Assembly: GCF_004458765.1 (NCBI RefSeq)
Contig: NZ_SPJX01000332.1
Coordinates: 73,666 to 137,665 of the forward strand
Length of the DNA stretch: 64,000 nt
Origin: Microvirga pakistanensis
Lineage (GTDB): Bacteria; Pseudomonadota; Alphaproteobacteria; Rhizobiales; Beijerinckiaceae
Direction: 5' to 3'
Under the pieces are notes generated by a model. It had not been told where the DNA came from, did not search any database, and saw nothing but the letters and a program-made list of their open reading frames with translations. Numbering within the stretch: position 1 is the first letter of the stretch; every line of letters begins with the position of its first letter. Made by a program: the position numbers and the translations under genes. Shown one piece after another: positions 45,195-53,480 of this stretch.

Positions 45195-46754
45195 ATGTTT
45201 CGATGCCCGGAACCTTGGCTTGGCTACGGAGTTGCCGATGCAGTTCCTATGACGATGAGCACTGTAAATTTCTTCGATGAGCCGAGCGAGGGGACGGAAC
45301 ATGCCGCCGTCTGCCCGATGACGCTCGTGCCTTCAAGACCGATCCTGCAGCCGGGGAGAAACTGCTGGAGACTCGTACCTGCAGACAAGGCCTCTGCTCT
45401 CATCGACGGCGAAGAGTATTTTACGCAACTGGAAGCCGCCCTGCGAAGAGCCAAGCGCTCGATCATGATCATCGGCTGGGATTTTGACGGCAGCATTCGC
45501 CTGCGCCCGGACATCGCCCCTGAGGCCTCGCCGCCTCTGGGTTCTCTCCTGCGCTCCCTGGTCGAGGAAAAGCCCGATCTTGAAATCCGCATTCTGGTCT
45601 GGAGCGTCGCTGTGGTCCACGCCCCCGGCGCTCCCGGGCCGTTGATTTTCGGGGCCGAATGGCAAAATCACCCGCGGCTTCAGCTGCGCCTTGACAAGCA
45701 TCATCCGCTCTATGCCGCCCACCACCAGAAAATCGTATGCATCGATGACAGCCTCGCGTTCGTCGGCGGGATGGACCTGACCGTCAGGCGTTGGGATACA
45801 AGGGATCACTCCTGCGACAATCCCTATCGTCTCAGGGAGGACGGCACGATCTACGATCCGGTCCACGACGTTCAGATAGTCGTCACGGGCCCGGCCGCGC
45901 ATTCCATCTCGGAACTGGCCTGCGACCGATGGAGGATCGCAACCGGAGAGGAGATCCAGCTCCGTTCACAGCCCGAGCAGGAACCATGGCCGCTAGATCT
46001 TTGCCCTCACTTCAGCAATGTTCCGGTCGCGATCTCCCGCACCTATCCTGCCTGGGGGCGGCAATCCGCCGTACAGGAAGCCGCCGCGCTTAACCTCGAT
46101 GCGCTGTCCGCTGCAAGGCACTCGATCTATATCGAGGCACAGTATATGACGGCGCCGTGCATCGGCGATGTCTTGGAACGCCAACTTGCCAGACCCGACG
46201 GCCCGGAGATCGTGGTTATCCAGACCCACGAATCCCACGGCTGGGCCGAAAAGAGGGTCATGGGCACGAACCGGGACCGCCTCATCCGTCGCCTGCGCAA
46301 GGCCGACAGGTATGATCGACTGCGCGTCTACTACCCCGTGGTGCCGGCGGCGAACAGTTTCTGCCAAGTGCTGATCCATTCGAAACTGATCATAGTGGAT
46401 GACGTGTTCCTGCGTATCGGTTCATCCAACCTGAACAACCGCTCGATCGGCCTCGACACGGAATGCGATCTCGCCATCGAAGCCAACAACGATGCGATGC
46501 GCCGGACCATCGTCGATCTGCGCAACCGCCTCTTGGGAGAGCATCTGAATGTGAGCCCGGACATACTGTCGAGGGCTATTGACGAGGAGGGTGGGTCGCT
46601 GATCGCTGCCGTCGAGCGTCTGAACGTCAACGACCGGCGCTTGCATCTGTTCGACGCCATGTTCGATGAGGGACCTGCGGAGCCTGCCGTCGGCACCAGT
46701 CTTCTCGATCCTCTCGAGCCGTTCGAGCCGCTCTGGTTCCTGAAGCGCACCTGA
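45195..46754 (+). CDS. Phospholipase D/cardiolipin synthase-like protein
   Basis: 519 residues with two HKD motifs: HHQKIVCIDDSLAFVGGMDL near residue 175, and IHSKLIIVDDVFLRIGSSNL near residue 394. The second is followed by NNRSIGLDTECDLAIE, a typical PLD/ClsB ending. Members cleave or transfer phosphatidyl groups. No N-terminal membrane helices are visible, unlike classical ClsA, so it resembles ClsB/YbhO or a soluble PLD. ATG 45195 is the longest frame; 45249 (MTMSTVNFF) is a plausible alternative. It is convergent with a YbhN-like protein six bases away, and a YbhP-like phosphatase gene follows, so the E. coli ybhPON gene set is represented here. Confidence 0.88.
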   Translation: MFRCPEPWLGYGVADAVPMTMSTVNFFDEPSEGTEHAAVCPMTLVPSRPILQPGRNCWRLVPADKASALIDGEEYFTQLEAALRRAKRSIMIIGWDFDGSIRLRPDIAPEASPPLGSLLRSLVEEKPDLEIRILVWSVAVVHAPGAPGPLIFGAEWQNHPRLQLRLDKHHPLYAAHHQKIVCIDDSLAFVGGMDLTVRRWDTRDHSCDNPYRLREDGTIYDPVHDVQIVVTGPAAHSISELACDRWRIATGEEIQLRSQPEQEPWPLDLCPHFSNVPVAISRTYPAWGRQSAVQEAAALNLDALSAARHSIYIEAQYMTAPCIGDVLERQLARPDGPEIVVIQTHESHGWAEKRVMGTNRDRLIRRLRKADRYDRLRVYYPVVPAANSFCQVLIHSKLIIVDDVFLRIGSSNLNNRSIGLDTECDLAIEANNDAMRRTIVDLRNRLLGEHLNVSPDILSRAIDEEGGSLIAAVERLNVNDRRLHLFDAMFDEGPAEPAVGTSLLDPLEPFEPLWFLKRT

Positions 46755-46760
46755 TAAGGG

Positions 46761-47708
46761 CTATGCCCTTACGGCACCCTTGGCCATGTCAGAGGAAGCA
46801 TGGTTCTTGCGCCGATAAACGAGCTCCGTAATGACGAACAACGGGATGCCGAGGCAGAGCGGGATCAGGAAATACACGAACCGGAACACCAACAATGGCC
46901 CGATCAAATCCTGGCCTGGTAGAAGATACATCACGACGCTCTCGATGACACCGAGGCCACCCGGCACATGGCTGATGAGCGCAGTGGTATTCGCGATCAC
47001 ATACACGGATGCAACACCTACGTAAGCGACATCGGTGACTGCCGCGAGAGCCTGGTGAAGACAGGCCGCCACACAGGCGAAGTTGATGGAGCCGATCGCG
47101 GCCTGGCCAACAGCAAGCCGCAAGGACGGAACCTCGAGCGACCATCGCCAGATCCTGAGCGGCCGACGGACGAAGGCGGCGAGCACAAGATAGAGCGCGG
47201 GCAATGCCAAGCAGGCCGTGCCGAGAAAAACAACGATGGATTGGGAGAGGCCGGTGATCTCGACCGCAAGACTGGAGCGTAGCAACAGTGCCACGCCTCC
47301 CAGAACCAAAAGACCGATCCCAACCGTGATACCGCAGAAGGCGATGACCTTTGCCACTTGTTCGGCGCTCAGGCCCCAGCGTGTGTAGAAACGATAGCGG
47401 ACGGCGCCACTGCTCAGAAACGCCAGACCGATATTATGGCCAAGCGAAAGACTGGTGAACGAGGTCCAGGCCGCTTTATAATAGGGTAGCGGCCGGCCAA
47501 CATAGTGCAAAGCGAGATAATCGAAGCAGCTGAGGCACAGGTAGCTCGCTGCGGCAAACCCAGCTGCCGCACTCAGGTGCCCCACAGGAATCGCCGCAAC
47601 AGCCCCGATGAGCTGATCCACGCTGTAGCGGCTAAGCGTGCGGTAGAGCAGGAAGGCTGCAAGGCCGATGGCAACGACCGCAATCAGAGGCTTCCAGATC
47701 TTCCGCAT
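46761..47708 (-). CDS. UPF0104/lysylphosphatidylglycerol synthase TM-region family membrane protein (YbhN-like)
   Basis: 315 residues with about eight hydrophobic helices. Family blocks are YKAAWTSFTSLSLGHNIGLA, SSGAVRYRFYTRWGLSAEQV, and the late segment ISHVPGGLGVIESVVMYLLP, where P-G-G-L-G-V-x-E is the signature of the flippase-like domain of MprF and YbhN. The charged C-terminus is cytoplasmic. The family is thought to move or modify lipids, but the specific role of YbhN is unclear. It lies between a phospholipase D gene (convergent) and a YbhP-like gene (same strand, 100 bases upstream). Confidence 0.85.
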   Translation of the reverse strand: MRKIWKPLIAVVAIGLAAFLLYRTLSRYSVDQLIGAVAAIPVGHLSAAAGFAAASYLCLSCFDYLALHYVGRPLPYYKAAWTSFTSLSLGHNIGLAFLSSGAVRYRFYTRWGLSAEQVAKVIAFCGITVGIGLLVLGGVALLLRSSLAVEITGLSQSIVVFLGTACLALPALYLVLAAFVRRPLRIWRWSLEVPSLRLAVGQAAIGSINFACVAACLHQALAAVTDVAYVGVASVYVIANTTALISHVPGGLGVIESVVMYLLPGQDLIGPLLVFRFVYFLIPLCLGIPLFVITELVYRRKNHASSDMAKGAVRA

Positions 47709-47808
47709 CCATAATCCCGTCGTGCGAGGAGCTCAAGGTGAGGCTTGCTGTGCTTGCCCGCCATAGGAGACCTAGGACAAGAAATATTGATGCGTTCCGG
47801 TTCCTTTA

Positions 47809-48582
47809 CTACTCGCGCATATGAGCGACATCGGCTTTTTGCTCCCTGACCGGCATAACCTGAAACTCGATCATCAGGGGCAGATGGTCCGAAGCCATCC
47901 TTGCCATGGGCGAGCGTATGGACTCTACGCGGGCCACATGAATTGAGCGACTGACGAAAGCATGATCGATCCGTAGCATCGGCAAGCGCGACGGGAAGGT
48001 CGCGATAGCGCGCCGGTGGGAAACGGCAACCTGGGCGTCGCGAAGCCGTGATGCGAGACGCTGATAGGCCCTGGATCGAGGCGATGCATTGAAATCACCC
48101 AACAGGATCACCGGCTCGCGACATGCCTTATGACCCAGCCAGTGCGGCCCGAGAAGGCAATCCACCTGCGCCAAACGCTCGTGGCGACGCAAGCCCAGAT
48201 GTGTCGTGATCACCTGCACGACCGTTCCGCCAAGGTTGACCGAGGCCCAGAGCGCCCCTCTGGGTTCCAAGCTCAGGTGACCGGCTCCGCCCGGGAGAGG
48301 TCCCGCCTTGACCAGTTCCGAGGGCCTGTGGGTCAGAATAGCGTTGCCATATTCCTCCTCAAGCACGCGGAGACTGGCATGAAAGTGCATCTGCATCCCA
48401 AGTGCTTGCGCAATGGCATCCGCCTGATCGATACCCCCGGTCCGTGCGCGCCTGACATCGAGCTCCTGAAGGGCCACCACATCTGGCTCATAGGCTGCGA
48501 TCACATCGGCAATTCGTCCCGGCGAGAGCCGCCCGTCAGTTCCGAGACAGCGGCGCACGTTATAGGTCAGTATTCGCGGCAC
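47809..48582 (-). CDS. Endonuclease/exonuclease/phosphatase family protein (YbhP-like)
   Basis: 257 residues. EEP-superfamily catalytic blocks are present: ILTYNVRRCLGTDGRLSPGR (Asn in the metal site), DVVALQELDVRR (Glu), VQVITTHLGLRRHERLAQVD (His), VILLGDFNASPRSRAY (Asp and Asn), and the terminal RSPMARMASDHLPLMIEFQV (Asp-His). Members hydrolyse phosphodiester or phosphomonoester bonds in DNA, lipids or inositol phosphates. The YbhP-like neighbourhood points toward a lipid-linked substrate. ATG 48582 is the first in-frame start. Confidence 0.85.
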   Translation of the reverse strand: MPRILTYNVRRCLGTDGRLSPGRIADVIAAYEPDVVALQELDVRRARTGGIDQADAIAQALGMQMHFHASLRVLEEEYGNAILTHRPSELVKAGPLPGGAGHLSLEPRGALWASVNLGGTVVQVITTHLGLRRHERLAQVDCLLGPHWLGHKACREPVILLGDFNASPRSRAYQRLASRLRDAQVAVSHRRAIATFPSRLPMLRIDHAFVSRSIHVARVESIRSPMARMASDHLPLMIEFQVMPVREQKADVAHMRE

Positions 48583-48824
48583 CTCGCCTCCTTCCAGGGA
48601 ATTTGGGCTTCTTCAACAGGAGCTACGTAACAGCAGCCTCAGCAGCACTAACACCGGATTGAGCAAGAATTTCCCTGAGCCCTATTTCACCAGTGCCAAC
48701 GATGTGACGAGACGCCGCAGGCCATCTTGAGAACCCGTCTGCAAGGGTTTCTCAGAGCATGCCTCCTTCCCGTCCGGATTTGGAATGGTATGGAGGGCGC
48801 AACGGGTGACGCGCTCAATAAAGA

Positions 48825-48866
48825 ACGGGAGCCGTGCGTCCATCCGGCACCGGCTCCCGTCTTTCT
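48825..48866. terminator. Hairpin upstream of serA, terminator or attenuator
   Basis: ACGGGAGCCG at 48825-48834 pairs perfectly with CGGCTCCCGT at 48851-48860, with a 16-base loop. On the plus strand CTTTCT follows; on the minus strand TTCTTTATT follows. It could therefore end transcripts from either side. With no gene immediately upstream on the plus strand, an attenuator or leader-RNA terminator for serA is possible. Confidence 0.6.
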
Positions 48867-48898
48867 GACCGGCCGCCCGAGCAACCGGTTGAGTTGAA

Positions 48899-48943
48899 CA
48901 TACCCCTAATCTCAACAGATAGCCTTAATGCATAGGGGGTATG
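48899..48943. promoter_or_regulatory. Inverted repeat in the serA leader region
   Basis: CATACCCCTA (48899-48908) and TAGGGGGTATG (48933-48943) are reverse complements except for one extra G in the second arm, with 24 bases between them. They lie about 160-200 bases upstream of the serA start. An operator or RNA stem is plausible; nothing else identifies the binding factor. Confidence 0.35.
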
Positions 48944-49104
48944 AAAATGACTCATTCGAGCAGCGTTCCCTCTTGCAAAGAGCCCTCAGGCTGGGCACTG
49001 ACCGTAGCCATACACGGTCCTGCCCGAACGGATGCCCGAATGGGGAACTTGCTAGGCGGCCCGTACAGGCCATGGGGATGGCGAGACAGGTGGATGGAAT
49101 CGAC

Positions 49105-50352
49105 ATGAGGGATCAGTACTCACTTCAGAAAGACAAAATACGGATCCTTCTGCTCGAGGGGGTCAATGACAGCGCCGTGGAGTTGATCAGAGCCGCTGGT
49201 TACACGAACCTAACCCACCTCAAAACAGCTCTTGACGAGCAGGATCTAATCGAGGCTCTCCAAGGGGTGCATATTCTTGGTATTCGCTCCCGCACCCAGC
49301 TGACACGCGACGTGTTCGCCGCTGCTAACCGTCTCATAGCTGTCGGTTGTTTCAGTGTGGGGACCAACCAAGTCGATCTGGAATCTGCCCGCCATGCCGG
49401 TATCCCGGTCTTCAACGCTCCGTTCTCGAACACTCGCAGCGTCGCCGAACTCGTGATCGGCGAGATCGTCATGCTGCTGCGTCGCATTTTTCCGAAATCC
49501 GCGACAGCTCACGCGGGCGGTTGGGAGAAGTCAGCTGTAGATAGCCATGAGGTGCGTGGCAAAACGCTCGGTATCGTCGGTTACGGTAATATCGGCTCGC
49601 AATTATCGTATCTCGCCGAGTCTATGGGCATGCGTGTCATCTTCTATGATCAGACCGACAAGCTGCGCCACGGCAACACGGAGCCGGCTGACAGCCTGCA
49701 GGATCTGCTGCGTCAGAGCGACGTAGTGAGTCTGCACGTCCCAGAGACTCCTGCCACGCACGGCATGATCGGCGCCACTGAACTCGCCGCAATGAAGAAG
49801 GGCGCCTATCTCATCAATAACAGTCGCGGCACAGTAGTGGATCTCGATGCACTTGCGGAAGCGCTGAAGAGCGGTCACCTGCGTGGCGCCGCTGTCGATG
49901 TGTTCCCTGTCGAGCCAGCTTCCAATAAGGAGCGCTTCGTGGCGCCGCTCCAGGGGCTCGACAACGTTATCCTCACTCCGCATATCGGTGGGTCTACGGA
50001 GGAGGCCCAGGAGCGCATCGGAGCCGAGGTGGCTAGGAAGCTCATCGACTATTCCGATGTCGGCTCGACTATCGGCGCCGTCAATTTCCCGCAAGTGCAG
50101 CTTTCGTCGCGCGCTACGGGCACACGCTACATCCATGTGCACCGCAACGTTCCCGGCATGCTTGGACGCCTCAACCAAGCCTTCTCCAGGCGCGGCCTTA
50201 ACATTACAGCGCAACATCTTCAAACCGACGGCGAGATCGGCTACGTGGTCATCGAGGTCGAGGGGCAGCCTGATCAAAGCCGCGATACGCTGAAAGAGAT
50301 CCGCGCCTTGGATGGTACGATCCGCGCACGCCTGCTCTACGCACTCGGTTGA
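49105..50352 (+). CDS. serA: D-3-phosphoglycerate dehydrogenase SerA (short, E. coli type)
   Basis: 415 residues. The NAD-binding loop is LGIVGYGNIGSQLSYLAES, active-site Arg in NNSRGTVVDLDALAEAL, and His in ILTPHIGGSTEEAQERIG. The C-terminal ACT domain (TRYIHVHRNVPGMLGRLNQA, then GEIGYVVIEVEG) binds serine for feedback inhibition. The length matches the E. coli type (410 residues); many alphaproteobacteria instead have a ~530-residue SerA with an extra domain. Start 49105 (MRDQYSL) is chosen because similarity begins there; the frame is open to 48928, and an ATG at 49075 is another option. Codon use is slightly less GC-biased than neighbours. Confidence 0.9.
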   Translation: MRDQYSLQKDKIRILLLEGVNDSAVELIRAAGYTNLTHLKTALDEQDLIEALQGVHILGIRSRTQLTRDVFAAANRLIAVGCFSVGTNQVDLESARHAGIPVFNAPFSNTRSVAELVIGEIVMLLRRIFPKSATAHAGGWEKSAVDSHEVRGKTLGIVGYGNIGSQLSYLAESMGMRVIFYDQTDKLRHGNTEPADSLQDLLRQSDVVSLHVPETPATHGMIGATELAAMKKGAYLINNSRGTVVDLDALAEALKSGHLRGAAVDVFPVEPASNKERFVAPLQGLDNVILTPHIGGSTEEAQERIGAEVARKLIDYSDVGSTIGAVNFPQVQLSSRATGTRYIHVHRNVPGMLGRLNQAFSRRGLNITAQHLQTDGEIGYVVIEVEGQPDQSRDTLKEIRALDGTIRARLLYALG

Positions 50353-50631
50353 TGGAATGGACTCATGCCAATATCGGTACTTTCCTAAACCGCGCCACCG
50401 TGCTTGGATTACAGGATGATCGCACGCGTTCAGGAACGCCTCCGAAGCCTCCTGCAGCAGACGGCATCGCGCATCGCAGATGCCGCGCGCCTTCCAGCCG
50501 TGATTGTGAAGGATACTGAGGCGACGCTCGGCGCCGCGCGGCCACACCCGAGCCCAAGAGAGCGCAGCCGTTCAGACGACACGGTTCGCTCATTTCCTCA
50601 GCCTTCTAAAGAGCAAGATAACCCAACCGAC

Positions 50632-50952
50632 ATGAGCGCTTCCGTCGAGACATTAGCTGAACAGATGCTAACTCTGGTGGACATCGTTTCATCTCAGGAA
50701 AAGGACATCAAAGCCCTGAAAGAACAGTGCAGGCGGCTCGAAGAGCATAACCAAGCCATCATGGTCGCTTTCTCGGCCTTCTTTCATGTGCTGGCGGTGG
50801 GCCGGGTAGCGAAATCCGGCGAGATTGCCGCCCTTCTGCAGAACATCAGCACGATCGCCGAGCAGGAAGGACGCCCCAAGGAAGCGGTCACGTTCCTCCA
50901 AAACCTTGCCAAGATGGTTCCAGGATCTACGGAATCCGGCTCCAGCAGCTAG
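50632..50952 (+). CDS. Hypothetical coiled-coil protein
   Basis: 106 residues from ATG 50632 (MSASVETLAEQMLTLVDIV). The middle (SSQEKDIKALKEQCRRLEEH) is a strong coiled-coil. A hydrophobic stretch (AIMVAFSAFFHVLAVGRVAK) and a tail with EAVTFLQNLAKMVPG follow. The frame is open back to 50404, and an ATG at 50416 would give 178 residues, but the upstream 70 residues are low-complexity. No function is recognised. It is preceded by serA and followed by another unrecognised small protein. Confidence 0.55.
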   Translation: MSASVETLAEQMLTLVDIVSSQEKDIKALKEQCRRLEEHNQAIMVAFSAFFHVLAVGRVAKSGEIAALLQNISTIAEQEGRPKEAVTFLQNLAKMVPGSTESGSSS

Positions 50953-51087
50953 CCTTACGCTCCCTCGGTGCGTCAACCGGTCTTAAGTACCCCTTAACCT
51001 TAAGAACTCATGATCGAGGAAGCTGCGGATCGATCTGCGCGCTTGGGATGAGACCGTTGACGTCACATTCGGAGAAGGACGCCATTC

Positions 51088-51696
51088 ATGTTGGTGGAGA
51101 CAAACTTCACAGCCGTTGAGAGCCTGATCGCGGAGCATGTTGCCACCTCATTCAAGGAAAAGAAATCTCCTGGAACGGATGCAAGCACTGCAGCTCAGAT
51201 CCGTAACTGCATCACGGATCGTCTTGAGTCAGTCAGCGTAAGCTCCGACCAGGATAATTCCCCTCTGGCGGTGCTGGTCCTTTACAACCAGCCTTTCAGA
51301 GCATTCTCGCTTACGCCGCCGGTCGGCATTTCACAGGTCCGTGCATCGCGGCTGGATCTACTGCACCGGTCCCTGGAAGAGCTTCGCCTCAAGGCGGGAG
51401 GCGCAACGCGAGGGCACTCCCGCCCCGCTCCTATCGAGCTCATCCTCGAACGTCAGCAGCTCGCCCTGAAGAACGAGCTCACCGAAGGATTCGGACGTCT
51501 CGAGACATGGTTCGTTTCCACCACGGCCTTTGCTCTCGTTCTACTCAACGCCATCGACGTTTTTTGGGCGCTTCCGGTCCTCGCACTGAGCATCGGCCGG
51601 TCCTTGCATTTGGATTCGCAGTGCAAGAAACGTAGTTTGCGAATGGCCGAAATTGATACGCTCGCCGCAGTCTCGGCCCGGCGCCCTCACGCTTGA
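51088..51696 (+). CDS. Hypothetical protein with a C-terminal membrane hairpin
   Basis: 202 residues, not recognised. The N-terminal ~140 residues are mixed and charged (EHVATSFKEKKSPGTDAS, LEELRLKAGG, LERQQLALKNELTEGFGRLE). Two closely spaced hydrophobic segments follow (WFVSTTAFALVLLNAIDVFW and ALPVLALSIGRSLHL), which suggests a short membrane hairpin, and the tail is basic. ATG 51088 has a weak GGAGAAGGA at a larger distance. The stop overlaps the convergent IMPase gene by ten bases. Nothing in the context gives its function. Confidence 0.55.
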   Translation: MLVETNFTAVESLIAEHVATSFKEKKSPGTDASTAAQIRNCITDRLESVSVSSDQDNSPLAVLVLYNQPFRAFSLTPPVGISQVRASRLDLLHRSLEELRLKAGGATRGHSRPAPIELILERQQLALKNELTEGFGRLETWFVSTTAFALVLLNAIDVFWALPVLALSIGRSLHLDSQCKKRSLRMAEIDTLAAVSARRPHA

Positions 51697-52520
51697 GAGG
51701 GCAAGAGTGCGTCGCGCAGGCGCTGCCAGCTGTCCCGGTCGGGTGCGCTGATCAACCCGCCACCGCGATCAACCGGGCGGTAGGGCGAGCCGTCGAAGTG
51801 CGCCGTATAACCGCCTGCCTCACGGTGGATAAGCCAGCCTGCCGCATGGTCCCAGGGCATGACGCTGGATGAGAAAGCGAAGTGCAGGTGACCGCCGGCG
51901 ATCTGACGATAAGTATGCGCGGCGCATCTCAAGTCAGCCGCCATGGCGACGCGTGGCAGATGACCGGTCACCACGGGACGAAGCGCCTCGGGCAGGTAGC
52001 GCCAGGATACGTTGCCGGCCATCTCAGAGAGTGGAACGGCCGAGGCGACCTTCAGGCCGCGCGTGCCGCCGTCCGGCCGCTGCAGCCAGGCTCCCTCACC
52101 GCGCACGGCGATAGCCCAATCGTCCGAGACGGGATCCAGAATGACACCGCACACCACCTCCCCCCTCATGACAGCCGAGGCCATGACGCCGAACAGAGGT
52201 AGACCGGACGCGAAGTTCAAGGTGCCGTCGATAGGGTCGAGGATGAAGGCGAGATCCGCACCCGCCAGCTTATCGAGAAGCTTCGGATCGCGGCTGACGC
52301 CCTCCTCGCCAATCACCACGGCATCCGGAAAAATCCGCAGCAGTTCGGTCTCGATGGCGCGCTCAGCTGCTTCATCCGCATCCGTCACCAAATCGAGCTG
52401 CGATGTTTTCGTGCGGATGGCGCCGGCAGAAAGATTCTTGAACCGTGGAAGAATCTCGGCTTGCGCAACGGTCCTGAGGATCTGCGCAAGGGTGAGGGCA
52501 TCGGCTTTGGAAAACGTCAT
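51687..52520 (-). CDS. Inositol monophosphatase family phosphatase
   Basis: 277 residues. The Mg2+-dependent phosphatase motifs are VTDADEAAERAIETELL, IGEEGVSRD, DLAFILDPIDGTLNFASGLP, and the second motif VMPWDHAAGWLIHREAGG. Substrates in the family include inositol monophosphate, histidinol phosphate, fructose-1,6-bisphosphate and adenosine 3',5'-bisphosphate. The sequence does not separate these; the GEEG and LDPIDGTLNF forms are common to SuhB and HisN alike. Start 52520 (MTFSKAD) is preferred over 52532. The stop codon overlaps the end of the convergent upstream gene. Confidence 0.85.
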   Translation of the reverse strand: MTFSKADALTLAQILRTVAQAEILPRFKNLSAGAIRTKTSQLDLVTDADEAAERAIETELLRIFPDAVVIGEEGVSRDPKLLDKLAGADLAFILDPIDGTLNFASGLPLFGVMASAVMRGEVVCGVILDPVSDDWAIAVRGEGAWLQRPDGGTRGLKVASAVPLSEMAGNVSWRYLPEALRPVVTGHLPRVAMAADLRCAAHTYRQIAGGHLHFAFSSSVMPWDHAAGWLIHREAGGYTAHFDGSPYRPVDRGGGLISAPDRDSWQRLRDALLPSQA

Positions 52521-52572
52521 TGGGCTTCGCACCTGTAAGCGGCGGGTTGATCGTGATTTCTCAGAGCTAGCA

Positions 52573-53409
52573 TCAAATCATCTCAAGCGAGCGCTTGCGT
52601 TTCGGCGGCGGAAACTCGACGTCGATCGCCCTTAGCTCGTCGGGGCTCAGCCGGATCTCAAGAGCGCGATAGTTATCATGCACATGAGCCGCGCTGGATG
52701 CCTTGGGAATAGCGATGATGCCGGGCCTCTGAAGCAGCCAAGCCAAAGCGACTTGATAGGGGCTTGCATCGTGACTGCGTCCAATATCCTGCAGGATGCC
52801 TCGCTTCGGAAGACGTCCCTGTTCGATGGGGCTGTAGGCCATCAGGGGCATCCGGCGCTTTGCCATCCAGGGAATCAGATCGTACTCCGGTCCGCGTCGC
52901 GTGACGTTATATAAAACCTGGTTGGTTGCGCAATTGAGGCCGCCATCGACAGCGAGCAATTCCTCCATGTCCTCCGTATCGAAATTGCTGACGCCCCAGT
53001 GACGGATCTTGCCGGAAAGACGCAGATCCTCAAATCCCGCTACGGTCTCCTGAAGAGGCACACTGCCACGCCAATGGAGAAGATAAAGATCGAGGCGATC
53101 CGTCCTGAGCCGTGCCAGGCTGCGCTCGCATGCTCCGATGACGCCCCTGTGGCTGGCATTATGCGGATAGACTTTGCTCACGAGAAACAGCCGCTCCCGA
53201 AACGCACCTAGGGCCTCGGCAATCAGTTTCTCGGCTTCACCCTCACCGTACATCTCTGCAGTGTCGATCAGGGTCATGCCCAGTTCGACTCCCAACCGCA
53301 GCGCTTCGATTTCTTGAGCGCGTCGGCTGCTCGTCTCGGCCATCTGCCAGGTGCCCTGACCAAGCGCGGGGACAATTTCGCCCGAAGGCAGCGCGACGTG
53401 TCGGCTCAT
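52573..53409 (-). CDS. Aldo/keto reductase
   Basis: 278 residues, AKR superfamily. The catalytic tetrad is visible: Asp and Tyr in LIDTAEMYGEGEAEKLIAE (two parts), Lys in LFLVSKVYPHNAS, and His in YLLHWRGSVPLQE. GVSNFDTEDMEELLAV and the cofactor-binding end AIPKASSAAHVHDNYRALEI follow. It should reduce an aldehyde or ketone with NADPH. ATG 53409 follows GAAAGG; the frame extends 65 codons upstream without AKR similarity. It lies 71 bases from the HtrA-like gene on the same strand. Confidence 0.88.
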   Translation of the reverse strand: MSRHVALPSGEIVPALGQGTWQMAETSSRRAQEIEALRLGVELGMTLIDTAEMYGEGEAEKLIAEALGAFRERLFLVSKVYPHNASHRGVIGACERSLARLRTDRLDLYLLHWRGSVPLQETVAGFEDLRLSGKIRHWGVSNFDTEDMEELLAVDGGLNCATNQVLYNVTRRGPEYDLIPWMAKRRMPLMAYSPIEQGRLPKRGILQDIGRSHDASPYQVALAWLLQRPGIIAIPKASSAAHVHDNYRALEIRLSPDELRAIDVEFPPPKRKRSLEMI

Positions 53410-53480
53410 CACCGTACCTTTCGAAAGCAGGCAGGCATCGTGCCCGTCCTTTATAAATGAGCGAGTCTCGGGAATGAAGG

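Larger units (their letters stand above)
48583..49104. other. Long intergenic region upstream of serA
   Basis: 522 bases with no gene I can support. It holds a strong hairpin at 48825-48860, a second inverted repeat at 48899-48943, and the spacer to serA. A 77-codon minus-strand frame (48682-48915) overlaps the hairpin and has no recognisable protein character. Base composition is less GC-rich than the neighbouring operons. The serA frame is open across 48928-49104 but looks untranslated. Confidence 0.5.

Noticed and set aside
48682..48915. A 77-codon minus-strand frame upstream of serA
   Set aside because: It contains the whole hairpin at 48825-48860, has no Shine-Dalgarno sequence and no recognisable protein character.
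48865..48927. tRNA-like look of the GAGCAACCGGTTGAGTTGAAC stretch split across the serA leader
   Set aside because: No acceptor stem, anticodon arm or T-loop consensus could be folded around it.
49603..50547. A 314-codon minus-strand frame opposite serA
   Set aside because: It is antisense to a clear dehydrogenase with intact catalytic residues and shows no independent similarity.
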